Shown: in pieces, positions 16,826 through 25,716 of the stretch | Numbering within the stretch: the stretch's first letter is position 1 | Layout: the number at the start of each line of letters is the position of its first letter | Assembly (NCBI GenBank): GCA_019637395.1 | Contig: JAHBVR010000001.1 | Span: 434,001 to 498,000, forward strand | Direction of reading: 5' to 3' | Length of the DNA: 64,000 bases | Origin: Vulcanimicrobiota bacterium | Lineage (GTDB): Bacteria; Vulcanimicrobiota; Xenobia; Xenobiales; JADMJV01 | Made by a program: the position numbers and the translations under genes | The notes under the pieces: generated by a model | What the model was told of the DNA's origin: nothing | Seen by the model: the letters and a program-made list of their open reading frames with translations, nothing else | Databases searched by the model: none

Positions 16826-16870
16826 ATGATAAAGCGCGTACCCGGCCGCAAATGTTGAATTCTTGTGAAC
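16826..16870 (-). promoter_or_regulatory. Candidate promoter of C11 peptidase C
   Basis: Minus-strand GTTCAC (16870-16865) and TTCAACAT (16859-16852) are followed by TATCAT (16831-16826), starting 39 nt after the first G. The TTCA[AC] halves form a direct repeat with a 10-nt period. A CA-rich leader (TTACACAACACACC) follows. Confidence 0.55.
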
Positions 16871-16916
16871 GCGGCAGCAGTGAAAATATTGCGAAAAGCT
16901 TAAATACCCCTGAAAA

Positions 16917-18731
16917 CTAGCGGTATCCAGCCGCCTGCAACTTGAATAAGGTGGCGTAGTGGCCGTCTTTCTCGAGCAGTTGTTCGTGACTGCCGAACTC
17001 CACCACCCGGCCCTTCTCCAAGACCATGATTTCGTCAGCCATGCGCACGGTCGAGAATCGGTGACTGATCAGAATGGCCATCTGATTCTCGGTCACCTTG
17101 CGGAAGTGCTCAAAGATCTGCACCTCGGCCTTGGGGTCGACGGCTGAAGTGGGCTCATCCAACACCAGCAAATCCGCTCCCTTGCGCATAAAAGCGCGGG
17201 CCAGGGCGATCTTTTGCCATTGGCCGCCGGACAGCTCACGGCCCCCCTTGAACCAGCGCCCCAGTTGCGTCTGATAGCCTTCCGGCAGAGCCGCGATCAC
17301 TTCCTGAGCCTGCCCCTTCCGGGCCGCCTCCTCCCAGCGGGGTTGCTCATCCAGGGCCACCACGTCGCCTACCCCGATGTTCTCTCCGACCGGGAAATGA
17401 TAGCGCATAAAGTCCTGAAAAATGACGCCGATGCGCTGGCGCAAAGCCAGTTCATCCCACTTTTGTAAATCCAACCCATCCAGCTTGACCACTCCCCCGG
17501 TAGGCGAATAAAGGCGCGACAGCAGCTTCACGATAGTCGTCTTACCGGAGCCGTTCTCTCCCACCAGGGCCAGCTTGTGCCCCGGTTTTAAGTGAAAACT
17601 TACGTCCTCCAGGGCAGGCTCCTCGGCGCCGGGATAGGTAAAGCTGACCTTTTCAAAGCGCAGGCCATCGCCAGGGACCGGGCCTTGAGTTTCGCCTCCG
17701 GCCTCCAGCTCGACCGGAATAGCCATAAAATCGTAGAGATTCGAAAGATAAAGGTTGTCTTCGTACATCCCGCCGATCGAGGAGAGGCTGCTGGTGACGG
17801 CCTGTTGGCCTTGCTTGAAGACCAGCAGATACATGCTCATCTCGCCCAAAGTCAGACGACCCGACACGGTAGCCTGCACAATCCAGTAATAAGCCCCATA
17901 AAGAGCCAGGGTACTGAGCAGGCCCAGGGCATATCCCCAACCCGCCCGGCGTAAAGTCAAGGCTCGATCTTCAGCATAGAGTTTGTGGAAAATATCCCGG
18001 TAACGATTGAGAAACAGCTCACCCAGGCTGAAGAGTTTGACCTCTTTAACGTAGTCTTCCCGAGCGATCAGAGTTTCCAGATAGGTTTGCATACGCGACT
18101 CGGGAGAGCGCCAGGTAAAGAGCTGGAAGGCGGTCTTGGCGAAGCGCGCTTCCACCCAGAAGGTGGGCAGTCCGGCCAGGAACAGCAAACCCACCGCGTA
18201 GGGCGAGAATTGCCAGAGCAACACCCCATAGGTGCTCAGAATCAGACACTGCTGCAGCAGATCAAAGGTGCGGTTGACCAGCGAAAGCGGTCGCTGGCTG
18301 GCCTGGCGGCGCGCCTGGCTGAGCTTATCATAAAACTCTGAATCTTCGAAGTGCACCAGACTCAGGGTCAGCGCTTTCTCCAAAATCATCTCGTTGACGC
18401 GCTGGCCCAGTTGCGCGCGCAGCAAGGACTGCGTCACACCTATGGCCTTCTGCACCAGGGCCAGCGCAATCACGGCGGCCGCCTCCAGGACCACGTAGTT
18501 CAGAGCCGGGCCCGGATCATGCAGAGCCCGGGCGGCCACCACGCCGTCCACCAGCAATTTGCTGACATAGGCCAGAGTGGCGGGCAGCAGGCCGGCCAGG
18601 AGAGTGAAGAAGCAAAAGGCGTAGGCCAGCCACTGGCTGGTGGTCCAAACCAGGCCGAAAGCGCGCCGCGTAAAAACGAACACATCGCGGACGCTGCCCC
18701 AGCCTAATCTATGCGGATCGGTGTTGGCCAT
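16917..18731 (-). CDS. ABC exporter (fused membrane and ATPase domains)
   Basis: A 604-residue half-transporter of the MsbA/multidrug exporter type: about six TM helices in residues 1-330, then an ATPase with Walker A GENGSGKTTIVKLL, Q-loop, signature LSGGQWQKIALARAF, Walker B DLLVLDEPTSAVD and the H-loop ISHRFSTV. It probably works as a homodimer in the inner membrane. It is the last gene of an operon with a GT2 glycosyltransferase (23-bp overlap) and a DegT aminotransferase, so flipping of a lipid-linked sugar or export of a glycosylated product is a reasonable inference. The residue D-E-P-T-S-A-V-D block is intact, so it should be active. Confidence 0.9.
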   Translation of the reverse strand: MANTDPHRLGWGSVRDVFVFTRRAFGLVWTTSQWLAYAFCFFTLLAGLLPATLAYVSKLLVDGVVAARALHDPGPALNYVVLEAAAVIALALVQKAIGVTQSLLRAQLGQRVNEMILEKALTLSLVHFEDSEFYDKLSQARRQASQRPLSLVNRTFDLLQQCLILSTYGVLLWQFSPYAVGLLFLAGLPTFWVEARFAKTAFQLFTWRSPESRMQTYLETLIAREDYVKEVKLFSLGELFLNRYRDIFHKLYAEDRALTLRRAGWGYALGLLSTLALYGAYYWIVQATVSGRLTLGEMSMYLLVFKQGQQAVTSSLSSIGGMYEDNLYLSNLYDFMAIPVELEAGGETQGPVPGDGLRFEKVSFTYPGAEEPALEDVSFHLKPGHKLALVGENGSGKTTIVKLLSRLYSPTGGVVKLDGLDLQKWDELALRQRIGVIFQDFMRYHFPVGENIGVGDVVALDEQPRWEEAARKGQAQEVIAALPEGYQTQLGRWFKGGRELSGGQWQKIALARAFMRKGADLLVLDEPTSAVDPKAEVQIFEHFRKVTENQMAILISHRFSTVRMADEIMVLEKGRVVEFGSHEQLLEKDGHYATLFKLQAAGYR

Positions 18732-19698
18732 CTTCAGGAGAAAAAGTTTCTCCCGAAGCGTTCACTTCCTGGCCGCTCCCACCCACAACTACCTGTTCGA
18801 CCAGGTAAAGGGGGCGCGCCCGGCTCTCGTCCAGGGTTCGCCAGATATATTCGCCCAGCACTCCCAGCATCATCATTTGCATGCCGCCCAGCATCAGCAC
18901 CACCACCATCAGCGAAGACCAGCCCTGGGATGGCGAGCCGTGCACGTAGTTATAGATGACAAATAACGAATAGAGAAACCCGCCCAATCCCACCAGCGAG
19001 CCGAAGGCCATCATGTAGCGGATGGGCAGATAAGTAAAAGCGATGATAGAGTCGAGCACCAGCTTGAACTTTTTGGCGAAGGTCCAGCTGGAGCGGCCGT
19101 GCTGGCGGGCTTCCTTGACATAGTCAATGTGGCCGTGGCGAAAGCCCAGCGAGCCGATCAGGGCAAACAGGCTGACGTTATTCTCGCGAAACTGAGCCAG
19201 CGCGTCCAACACGCGCCGATCGGCCAGGAAGAAATCCGCGCCCGTAGCCGGCATGCTGGTGAGGCCGACAAAGCGGCGCATTATCCAGTAATAGAGCCTG
19301 CCAAAGGCCAGGTTGGAGCCCCTTTCCCCCGGCCGTCCCCGGCGCACCGCCCAGACCACCTGATCCCCCGCCTGCCAGGCCGCGTAAAGCTGCGGAATGA
19401 CCTGGGGCGGATCTTGAAGGTCGGCGGCCAGGATGACAGCCGCCTGCCCGCGCGCCTCACGCAAGCCACAGAGAAGCGCTTTATGAGAGCCGAAGTTGCG
19501 CGAAAAACGCAGCCCCCTGAGGCGGGCGTCGGCCGCCGCCAATCGGCTGAAAACCCCCAGCGTATTATCGCTAGAATGGTCATCGACCAGAATCCACTCC
19601 CAATCGTAGTCGGCCAGGTGCTCACACAAAGCTGTGTACAGCAAAGGCAGATTGGCTTCCTCGTTGTGGGCCGGAGTGACTATGGATAGCTCTGGCAT
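18709..19698 (-). CDS. GT2 glycosyltransferase of the dolichol-phosphate/GtrB type
   Basis: A 329-residue membrane-anchored glycosyltransferase. LSIVTPAHNEEANL opens the GT-A fold; ILVDDHSSDNT and AADLQDPPQV hold the metal/nucleotide Asp residues. Two TM helices at the C-terminus (about 230-305) match the GtrB/ArnC/DPM1 class, which loads a sugar onto polyprenyl phosphate. The start ATG 19698 is chosen because GGCGGAGG stands close before it and the frame matches the family; it overlaps the aminotransferase stop by 19 bp. It is followed by the ABC exporter. The sugar cannot be predicted. Confidence 0.9.
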   Translation of the reverse strand: MPELSIVTPAHNEEANLPLLYTALCEHLADYDWEWILVDDHSSDNTLGVFSRLAAADARLRGLRFSRNFGSHKALLCGLREARGQAAVILAADLQDPPQVIPQLYAAWQAGDQVVWAVRRGRPGERGSNLAFGRLYYWIMRRFVGLTSMPATGADFFLADRRVLDALAQFRENNVSLFALIGSLGFRHGHIDYVKEARQHGRSSWTFAKKFKLVLDSIIAFTYLPIRYMMAFGSLVGLGGFLYSLFVIYNYVHGSPSQGWSSLMVVVLMLGGMQMMMLGVLGEYIWRTLDESRARPLYLVEQVVVGGSGQEVNASGETFSPEDGQHRSA

Positions 19699-20810
19699 AG
19701 CGCCTCCGCCACCGTTTCCATCTGCGGCTCGCTCATCTCGTGAAAGAGCGGCAGCAACACCACTTCGTCCTGGGCTCGCTCGCTCTCCGGCAAAGGGCCG
19801 CCCCGCCACCGGCTGTAGGCCGGTTCGCGGTGGGCGCACATGATACCGGTTTTGCTGGCCACGCCGCGATCCAGCAAGTTCTGCATAAAGCGCTCCTGCG
19901 GGACGCCCTCGGGCAGGCGCAGGGCCAGGCTCTGCCAGTTACTACGAGCCCAAGAAGGCTGCTCTTGCCAACGGAACGGCTGCCCGCTCAGCCGCCGGCG
20001 AAACCATTCCATCTGCTCGCGCCGCCGCTTCAGCAGGGCCTGCAAACGCCGCAACTGAACCCGTCCGATCGCCGCCTGAATATCGGTCAGGCGAAAATTA
20101 TAACCAACCTCCGGATAGCTCTCGCGGATCACCGTGGTGGCACCGTGACGGACCGTGTCGGGGATGCTCATGGCGTGCTGGCGCAGGCTGCGCGCGCGGG
20201 CGGCCCATTCAGGATTGCGCAAAGTCAGCATACCGCCGTCGCCGGTGGTCAACAGTTTGCGCGGGTGAAAGGAGAAGCAGGCGATGTCTCCGTGGGGCCG
20301 GCCGATCTTCTGCCAGTTGCCTTCCCAGTGAATCTCGCTGCCCACCGCGCAGGCGGCATCCTCAATCACGATCAACCCGTGCTGACCGGCCCATCCCAAG
20401 ATTCTGGCCAGGTCGCAGGGCATGCCGATCTGGTGCGGGACCAGCAAGGCTCTGGGCTGGTAGGCCAGCAAACCGTCCAGACACTCAGGATTCAGGTTAA
20501 AAGTGGCCGCTTCCACATCGCCGAAGATCGGTTCCGCTCCCACGTAGCGGACAGCGTTGGCGGTGGCGATAAAGGAATGACTCACGGTGATCACCGTATC
20601 GCCGCGTCCTACTCCGGCCAGGATCAAAGCCAACTGCAAAGCCACCGTGCAGTTGGCCACGGCCACAGCCTCTTCCGCCCCCACGTAGGCGGCGAATTCT
20701 TGCTCAAAAGCTTTCACTTCCGGTCCCTGGGTCAGCCAACCGGAAAGAATCGGGCGCCGCGCCGCTTCGGCCTCCTCCTCGCCCACCCAGGGCCGATACA
20801 GCGGGATCAC
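19680..20810 (-). CDS. DegT/DnrJ/EryC1/StrS-family sugar aminotransferase
   Basis: A 376-residue PLP-dependent aminotransferase. IEDAACAVGS binds the cofactor and the Schiff-base lysine is in CFSFHPRKLLTTGDGGML. The N-terminal block RPWVGEEEAEAA, WLTQGPEVKAFEQEFAAYVG and the closing LLPLFHEMSE are typical. Known members aminate keto-sugar nucleotides for surface polysaccharide or antibiotic sugars. The start is GTG 20810 (reads MIPLYRPW). It is first in the operon with the GT2 enzyme and ABC exporter, so it probably makes the amino sugar that these handle; that is inference. Confidence 0.92.
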   Translation of the reverse strand: MIPLYRPWVGEEEAEAARRPILSGWLTQGPEVKAFEQEFAAYVGAEEAVAVANCTVALQLALILAGVGRGDTVITVSHSFIATANAVRYVGAEPIFGDVEAATFNLNPECLDGLLAYQPRALLVPHQIGMPCDLARILGWAGQHGLIVIEDAACAVGSEIHWEGNWQKIGRPHGDIACFSFHPRKLLTTGDGGMLTLRNPEWAARARSLRQHAMSIPDTVRHGATTVIRESYPEVGYNFRLTDIQAAIGRVQLRRLQALLKRRREQMEWFRRRLSGQPFRWQEQPSWARSNWQSLALRLPEGVPQERFMQNLLDRGVASKTGIMCAHREPAYSRWRGGPLPESERAQDEVVLLPLFHEMSEPQMETVAEALCQSYP

Positions 20811-20887
20811 GGAGCCCCGACAAAGAACACGTGCATAGTTTCGGGTTTCCCCCCACGAAAGGGGGACCCTGCCTTAGGGGGTTGGCT

Positions 20888-21691
20888 ATGAGTGAAGTAG
20901 TTTTGATCACCGGCGCGTCCACCGGTATTGGGAAAGCGGCGGCGCTGCACTTTCACCAGCGGGGCTGGAGGGTGGCGGCCACCATGCGCACGCCCGAAAA
21001 GTGTGACTGGGCGCCGCAAGACGAGCGCTTTTTGCTGCTTCCGCTCGACGTCACCAGCACCGACTCTATCGCCGCCGCCTTGCAAACCTTACTCGAGCGT
21101 TGGAACGAGCTTGACGTGCTCATCAACAACGCGGGCTACGGTCTGGTCGGTCCCTTCGAGGGCACCGACCCCGACCAGGTGCGCCGTCAATTTGAAACCA
21201 ACGTCTTCGGCCTGATGAACGTCACCCGCGCCTGCCTCCCCCATTTCCGAGAAAAGCGCCGGGGCAGCATCCTCAACGTTTCCTCGGTGGGTGGGCGGGT
21301 GACCTTCCCTCTTTACAGTTGCTACCACAGCACCAAGTGGGCGGTGGAGGGTTTCTCGGAGTCCCTCCAGTTCGAACTGAAGCCCTTCAACATCAAGGTC
21401 AAGCTGATCGAGCCCGGGGCGATCAAGACCGAGTTTTACGACCGCTCGCAAGACCGCGTGCAAGCGCCGGAATATCAACCCTTTTACGACAAAACCATGG
21501 AGCGGCTGCAGCAAGCCGGCGCCAACGCCCCGGGGCCCGAGTTGGTGGCCCAGACGCTGTGGCAGGCCGCCACCGACAATTCCTGGAAGTTACGCTATCC
21601 CGTCAACAGCGCCGAAGTGCTCTGGTTCCGCAAACTGGCCCCGGAGGGACTCTTCCGTGCCCTCGTCGGCTGGTATCTGATGCGCAAGTAA
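20888..21691 (+). CDS. Short-chain dehydrogenase/reductase
   Basis: A 267-residue classical SDR. TGASTGIG binds NAD(P), NNAG is the stabilising motif, Ser is in NVSSVGG and the active-site pair is YHSTK. The C-terminal region (PGAIKTEFYD) gives substrate contacts. The sequence layout is like SDRs annotated as oxidoreductases of lipids or steroids; no substrate can be named. ATG 20888 is preferred because AGGGGG stands 6 nt upstream and the domain begins at once; an ATG at 20831 would add an unrelated leader. A CCCCC/GGGGG hairpin (about 20849-20866) precedes it. The next gene begins 10 bp downstream. Confidence 0.92.
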   Translation: MSEVVLITGASTGIGKAAALHFHQRGWRVAATMRTPEKCDWAPQDERFLLLPLDVTSTDSIAAALQTLLERWNELDVLINNAGYGLVGPFEGTDPDQVRRQFETNVFGLMNVTRACLPHFREKRRGSILNVSSVGGRVTFPLYSCYHSTKWAVEGFSESLQFELKPFNIKVKLIEPGAIKTEFYDRSQDRVQAPEYQPFYDKTMERLQQAGANAPGPELVAQTLWQAATDNSWKLRYPVNSAEVLWFRKLAPEGLFRALVGWYLMRK

Positions 21692-21701
21692 GGACTCAAT
21701 C

Positions 21702-22337
21702 ATGCAAACCTCCAGACCCTCCAGCCTCCTCCGTATCTCCTTAGGGATGTTGGCCCTGGGACACCTGGGTGCGACCCTGGCTTGCCTGAAGAGCCGGGAG
21801 CTGGGATGGCACTACCTGTGGCTCATGCAATTCATCCCGGCCTTACTGAAGCTTGCCCTGGGAGGGGCTCTCCTCAGCCTCCTTGCTCCCCTTCCCAGGA
21901 GCATAAAAGTGTGGCTGGGGCTCTGCCTCGGCATACTCCTGACAATCCAAATCAGCGATCCCCTTGCCTCTCCATTGCAGGTGCTGGCCATCGGGGGGCG
22001 CCCGGGTCTTTCACTCAGTCAGGTTCTCTCCCGCCTCAGCGTACTGTTCCTGGGCCTCGGTTGCTACGTCCGCTTCCTCGACGCGCTCTGCCTCGAATGG
22101 GAAACTCCTGAGCTCCGCCGTCTGCTGCGCTGGTCGACCCTCCTTCAGATGCTCTCCCCGCTTCTGGGGGTCCTGGCCCTGCCCCCCATGTATGTCAGCC
22201 TCCCCCAGCCGCTTCTTCGGCTCGGCTCGGCTCTGGGCTCGGCCGGGCTGCTGGTGGTCACCGGCTACCTGGCCCGGCAGGCCGGACAGGAGCCGATAGA
22301 GGCTATGATTTCCACCCGGCGAGTAGTGCGAAGCTAG
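21702..22337 (+). CDS. Hypothetical multi-pass membrane protein
   Basis: 211 residues with about six hydrophobic stretches and many Leu. No catalytic or family motif was recognised. The start ATG 21702 has AAGGAC 6-7 nt upstream and lies 10 bp after the SDR stop, so the two genes are probably cotranscribed. The codon pattern (GC-rich third positions) fits the surrounding genes. Function unknown. Confidence 0.65.
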   Translation: MQTSRPSSLLRISLGMLALGHLGATLACLKSRELGWHYLWLMQFIPALLKLALGGALLSLLAPLPRSIKVWLGLCLGILLTIQISDPLASPLQVLAIGGRPGLSLSQVLSRLSVLFLGLGCYVRFLDALCLEWETPELRRLLRWSTLLQMLSPLLGVLALPPMYVSLPQPLLRLGSALGSAGLLVVTGYLARQAGQEPIEAMISTRRVVRS

Positions 22338-22619
22338 CCGCACTGTTGCCAGGATGTTAAGTTTCGCGAAAGTCCCCCAGGCTCTGGGTCATTCTACCGG
22401 TGCGGATTTTGATCATTTGCTCCAGATCGACCACGGTTTCCAGCTTTTGCTCGGGTCGATCTTGCTACGGTGAGGCCGGGGAGCAGCCCGTGGCCGGCGG
22501 GTAAAGCCGCCTGGAAGGCGACCCGGTCCCCGCGTTGGGCCAGGGCCTCTCTCCCCAGCCACTGCCTGCAAGCCCTGGCTTTTGCTCGGCAACTGACCTC
22601 TCGAAAAAACTGCCGCCAC
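22338..22619. other. Gene-free stretch with decayed coding traces
   Basis: No intact gene is seen. On the minus strand a short readable fragment (about 22357-22460, with VVDLEQMIKIRTGRMTQ and a TAA stop) lies directly behind an in-frame TAG and has no start. On the plus strand the frame leading into the VapC-like remnant is interrupted. I see no promoter or RNA structure that I can support. Confidence 0.4.
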
Positions 22620-22739
22620 ATCACTCCCGGCCCCCGACCTCTACCTGGCTGCCATGGCACTGGCGTCGGGGGCGCGTCTGATCACGGTAGACCGGGTTTC
22701 TCTACGATTCCGGGGTTGGACTGGGGGCACCCCTGGTAG
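22620..22739 (+). pseudogene. VapC-like PIN toxin remnant, C-terminal part
   Basis: Read in one frame, PDLYLAAMALASGARLITVDR matches the last conserved helix and strand of VapC-type PIN ribonucleases (D-x-x-x-A-A...T-x-D). After the CGG codon the next frame continues with GFSTIPGLDWGHPW and a stop, the usual VapC ending. One base change of frame therefore separates two halves of a single C-terminus. The N-terminal catalytic Asp region is not recognisable. It is convergent with and overlaps the 3' end of the NTT-like gene. Inferred to be a dead toxin gene. Confidence 0.5.
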
Positions 22740-24096
22740 TGCTCCCGGCGCGGCGCACTAGCACCCACCAGCAAATCAGAGCAAGGGCACAGGGCAGCAC
22801 GATGAGCCACTCTTCCCAGCTTTTGGCCCAGCCCAGGCGAGCCACCACCAGACCGCTGAGAATGGTCAGCAAAGAGCAAAAAACGTCCCCCAGACGCATC
22901 AGTGGGCCTTCGATAAACGGCTTGGCCTGGAGGATGGCCTCACGATCGGTGCCGGTGTAAAGCATCTCCTTGGCGGCATTGTTGAAGCTATAGTTCAAAC
23001 TGCCGCTCAGCACCAGGATCAGTTGCACCCAAAGAACGTCCAGCGGGAACATCAAGACGATGGTGGCGCACAGTGCAAAAGTCGGCATCACGACCAGCGC
23101 CGCGCTCAGGCCGAAGCGGCGCAAAAAAGGCCGGCACAACACGCCCAGAATCAACACTCCCAAGAGCCCCTGGTATTGAAAAATACTGGCGAAAACGCCG
23201 CTCAAGCGACTGCCGAACTCCCTCTTGTAGCGGCCGTAGCCGGCCACCAGTTGTTCGGCATCGAGTTGCTGACCCCGAGCGAGTTCCCGCAAAGCCGGCT
23301 CCTGGCGGGCGCTGGGCAAGTTGCGTAGAGCGCTGATCTGCTCATAGCCACCGGGCCAGAGCGGGGCGAGTTCCTGGGCGTAAACCGCCTGCCCGATGCT
23401 TACATCCAGACGGCGCTGGGTGATGAAATCAGTTGAAGTCGAGTAAACCGCCAGCGCCAACACCATCACGGCGATGGCGCGCAACGACCGGTCGCGCAGC
23501 CAGCCGAAGCCCACCGCCGGCTTGTCCCTGGTGGCTGTCTTTTCTTGCATCTGCACCGGATAGGCCAGCTCGCGCCAGAGCAGGAGCAACGAAAAGAGAC
23601 AGGCCAGAGCGGCGCACAGCAAAGAACTGGGTCCGGCGCCTTTCATCCCTTCCGCCAACGAAGCTCCGGCGATATTGCCGATAGTGGAACCCAGCGCGAT
23701 GAAGGGAAAGCAGCGTTGGCACTGGTCCATCCGGAAGCGCTCGTTCAAGCAACCCCAGAGAGTGGAAACCAGCAGCAAAAAGTAGACGGAAGCCCACAGG
23801 TAAAACAAGGCAGTAACGGCCTGTCCACCCTGCCGCAAGGTCAAAAAGAAAAAGACCTTGCAGCCGATGGCCCAGAGGAAAGTGCCGGCCACGACCTGAC
23901 GGCGGCTGAAGTGCAGGGAAGCCCATTGAAAGACCCTGGTCACCGAGACCGAGGTCACGCTCACCACCAGATAGACCAGAGGCAAGGCGGAGGGGCCAAA
24001 TTCGGCCAGAAACTGGGAATTGCGTAACGGCTTGACCAGATAATAAGAGAGAAACAGGAAAAAGAGGGCGGAGGCGCAGCGCAGGATACGCCCCAA
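22702..24096 (-). CDS. NTP/NDP exchange transporter-like membrane protein (Npt1/Tlc type)
   Basis: 464 residues, about 12 hydrophobic helices. The N-terminus ALFFLFLSYYLVKPLRNSQF and the block SLNYSFNNAAKEMLYT are characteristic of the ATP/ADP antiporter-related family found in many free-living bacteria, whose members mostly lack known substrates. A soluble insertion of about 70 residues (roughly 230-300) separates helix groups. The start is TTG 24096 with AGGGGG 5-6 nt upstream. It follows the ECF S-component gene on the same strand with 40 bp between. Nucleotide transport should not be assumed. Confidence 0.75.
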   Translation of the reverse strand: MGRILRCASALFFLFLSYYLVKPLRNSQFLAEFGPSALPLVYLVVSVTSVSVTRVFQWASLHFSRRQVVAGTFLWAIGCKVFFFLTLRQGGQAVTALFYLWASVYFLLLVSTLWGCLNERFRMDQCQRCFPFIALGSTIGNIAGASLAEGMKGAGPSSLLCAALACLFSLLLLWRELAYPVQMQEKTATRDKPAVGFGWLRDRSLRAIAVMVLALAVYSTSTDFITQRRLDVSIGQAVYAQELAPLWPGGYEQISALRNLPSARQEPALRELARGQQLDAEQLVAGYGRYKREFGSRLSGVFASIFQYQGLLGVLILGVLCRPFLRRFGLSAALVVMPTFALCATIVLMFPLDVLWVQLILVLSGSLNYSFNNAAKEMLYTGTDREAILQAKPFIEGPLMRLGDVFCSLLTILSGLVVARLGWAKSWEEWLIVLPCALALICWWVLVRRAGSTTRGAPSPTPES

Positions 24097-24136
24097 TTCG
24101 TCCCCCTGAGCGCCGCTGCGGCGCGAGAGCCAATCT

Positions 24137-24739
24137 TTAACTTTCGCTAATGCCAGACAGGCCTACGTCCCAGCGCGGCACGCTCTTCAAGGTCGGCGAA
24201 ACGCGTTTGTAGACCAGGAAGGTGAGCACCGAAGTGATGGAGCCTTTGATGAGATTGAAGGGTATGAATACGGTCAACAGCAGCTGCAGCACCTGGTCCG
24301 GCTGAGCCGGGGTCGAATTCGGGAAAAAGAGCCGCTGAAAGAGCGGCAACAGCACCAGGTTACAGGGGATCATGACCAGCGTCATCGAGACCACCGCCAG
24401 GGCCAGGGCCACCAGCGCCACCGACTTCTTCCTGCGGACCCTGTAAACGGCGCCGGCCACGCCCGCCAGAGTGCAGCCGGCGATGGCGTTGATGGGCAGT
24501 CCCACCAGTTCGGTGGGACGAAAATGGGCCAGGCCGTGCAGAATGTCCTTGAGTACCACCACCGCCATTCCGGCGGCCGGCCCGAGAGCGAACGAGGCCA
24601 CCAGGGCGGGTACCTCGGAGGCATCATAGGTCAGATAACTATGGGCCGGGAAGATCGGGATCTGTAACTGCATCAGCACGGCCGCCAGAGCCGAGAGCAG
24701 CGAAATTTTGATTAGGAGGGACAGACGCATGGGCGCCAT
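24137..24739 (-). CDS. ECF transporter S component (RibU-like)
   Basis: A 200-residue membrane protein with about six helices that would bind a vitamin and join the shared ECF energising module. TYDASEVPALVASFALGP and the following VVVLKDILHGL are typical of riboflavin-type S components, where this region forms the substrate pocket. No ECF ATPase genes are in the window, so this would be a solitary (group II) S component. ATG 24739 or 24730 could start it; the first lies 2 bp after the CutA stop. Substrate assignment is an inference from sequence resemblance. Confidence 0.82.
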   Translation of the reverse strand: MAPMRLSLLIKISLLSALAAVLMQLQIPIFPAHSYLTYDASEVPALVASFALGPAAGMAVVVLKDILHGLAHFRPTELVGLPINAIAGCTLAGVAGAVYRVRRKKSVALVALALAVVSMTLVMIPCNLVLLPLFQRLFFPNSTPAQPDQVLQLLLTVFIPFNLIKGSITSVLTFLVYKRVSPTLKSVPRWDVGLSGISES

Positions 24740-24740
24740 G

Positions 24741-25055
24741 TTACCCGCGCGCCTCAGTCTTAACCCAATTCAGGTAAGCCGGTAGCCCTTCTTCCACGGG
24801 CAACACCACCAGCTCGGGCACGTCGTAGGGATGCAGTTCCGGTAAAACCATCTTCAACTGCTCGATACGATCGGCTACGGTCTTAGCGATCAGTAAAATC
24901 TCCGAGTCCTCCTGGATCTGGCCATCCCACCAGTACAGACTGGTAACCTGGGGGACCAGATTGACGCAGGCCACCAGACGCCGCTCCAGCAGTTGCTTAG
25001 CGAGACTCTGGGCCGTCTCCGGATTCGGGCAGGTCATCAGGCATACTCTCGTCAT
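24741..25055 (-). CDS. cutA: CutA divalent-cation tolerance protein
   Basis: A 104-residue trimeric ferredoxin-like protein. Family blocks are CPNPETAQSLAKQLLERRLVA, CVNLVPQVTSLYWWDG, EDSEILLIAKT and the ending HPYDVPELVVLPVEEG. The function is linked to metal tolerance in Escherichia coli but remains biochemically unclear. ATG 25055 has GGAGAAG 7 nt upstream and lies inside the 3' end of the DA1-like peptidase gene (59-bp overlap in another frame), so the two are translationally linked. Confidence 0.93.
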   Translation of the reverse strand: MTRVCLMTCPNPETAQSLAKQLLERRLVACVNLVPQVTSLYWWDGQIQEDSEILLIAKTVADRIEQLKMVLPELHPYDVPELVVLPVEEGLPAYLNWVKTEARG

Positions 25056-25716
25056 CAGGCTTCTTCTCCGGTTTCTTGGGCTCTTTTTTGGGTGGCGGAG
25101 GAGGCAGGCGGCCACCGTTGACATCCAACCAGGTGGTGGCCTGTTCGAACACGGCTTCCCGTCCAAAGTTTTCCTCGACCTGTAAAAACCAGCGTAACCC
25201 CCCGCCATAGACAGGGTCGCGGTTGGAGCGCAACAAATCGCCGCCGCTACCGAACCCGAAGCGTTTGAGCGCCTGCAGAGCCACCCACTCGGCGAAGCCC
25301 TCGCGCAGCGAGTTGTCCACCCGGTCATAGCCGGGGTGGTTTTCGGCCTGCCAGGCGTGGCCGTATTCGTGGGCCAGCACGGCCACCGCCAGGCGGCGTG
25401 AAAGCACGTTGCACAAAGTGATCTGACCGTCGTCATACAGTCCCTGGACCCCGTCACCACCGTAACGAACCAGTTGCTCGGGATTGGCCAGCCGAATGCG
25501 CAGCGGGCCTTTCACCTGCAGTCGCTCGCCCAGCGCTCCCAGCAAGCGGGCTCGCACTCGCGTCAAAGTGCCCTCAGTCCAGGCTTTGGTAACGGGCAAA
25601 GTACAATCACAGCACGGGGTATAGCAGTCGTCCGCCGGGCAGTCACAGCCGGGGCAATTCTTATCAGCCCAAGCCAGACCGCAGAGCCACAGGAGGAAGA
25701 CTAGTTTTCCGGCCAA
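24997..25716 (-). CDS. Secreted DA1-like zinc metallopeptidase with Cys-rich N-terminus
   Basis: A 239-residue exported protein. Residues 1-17 are a clear signal peptide (GKLVFLLWLCGLAWA). A Cys cluster follows (CPGCDC, CYTPCCDC) and could bind zinc. The active site is AVLAHEYGHAWQAE (HExxH) with REGFAEWVALQ about 20 residues later supplying a Glu ligand, as in the plant/bacterial DA1-type peptidases. The tail is rich in Pro, Lys and Asp. The start is TTG 25716 with GGAAG 7 nt upstream; it overlaps the upstream small gene by 16 bp. The substrate is unknown. The DA1 relation is a motif-based inference. Confidence 0.78.
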   Translation of the reverse strand: MAGKLVFLLWLCGLAWADKNCPGCDCPADDCYTPCCDCTLPVTKAWTEGTLTRVRARLLGALGERLQVKGPLRIRLANPEQLVRYGGDGVQGLYDDGQITLCNVLSRRLAVAVLAHEYGHAWQAENHPGYDRVDNSLREGFAEWVALQALKRFGFGSGGDLLRSNRDPVYGGGLRWFLQVEENFGREAVFEQATTWLDVNGGRLPPPPPKKEPKKPEKKPDDESMPDDLPESGDGPESR

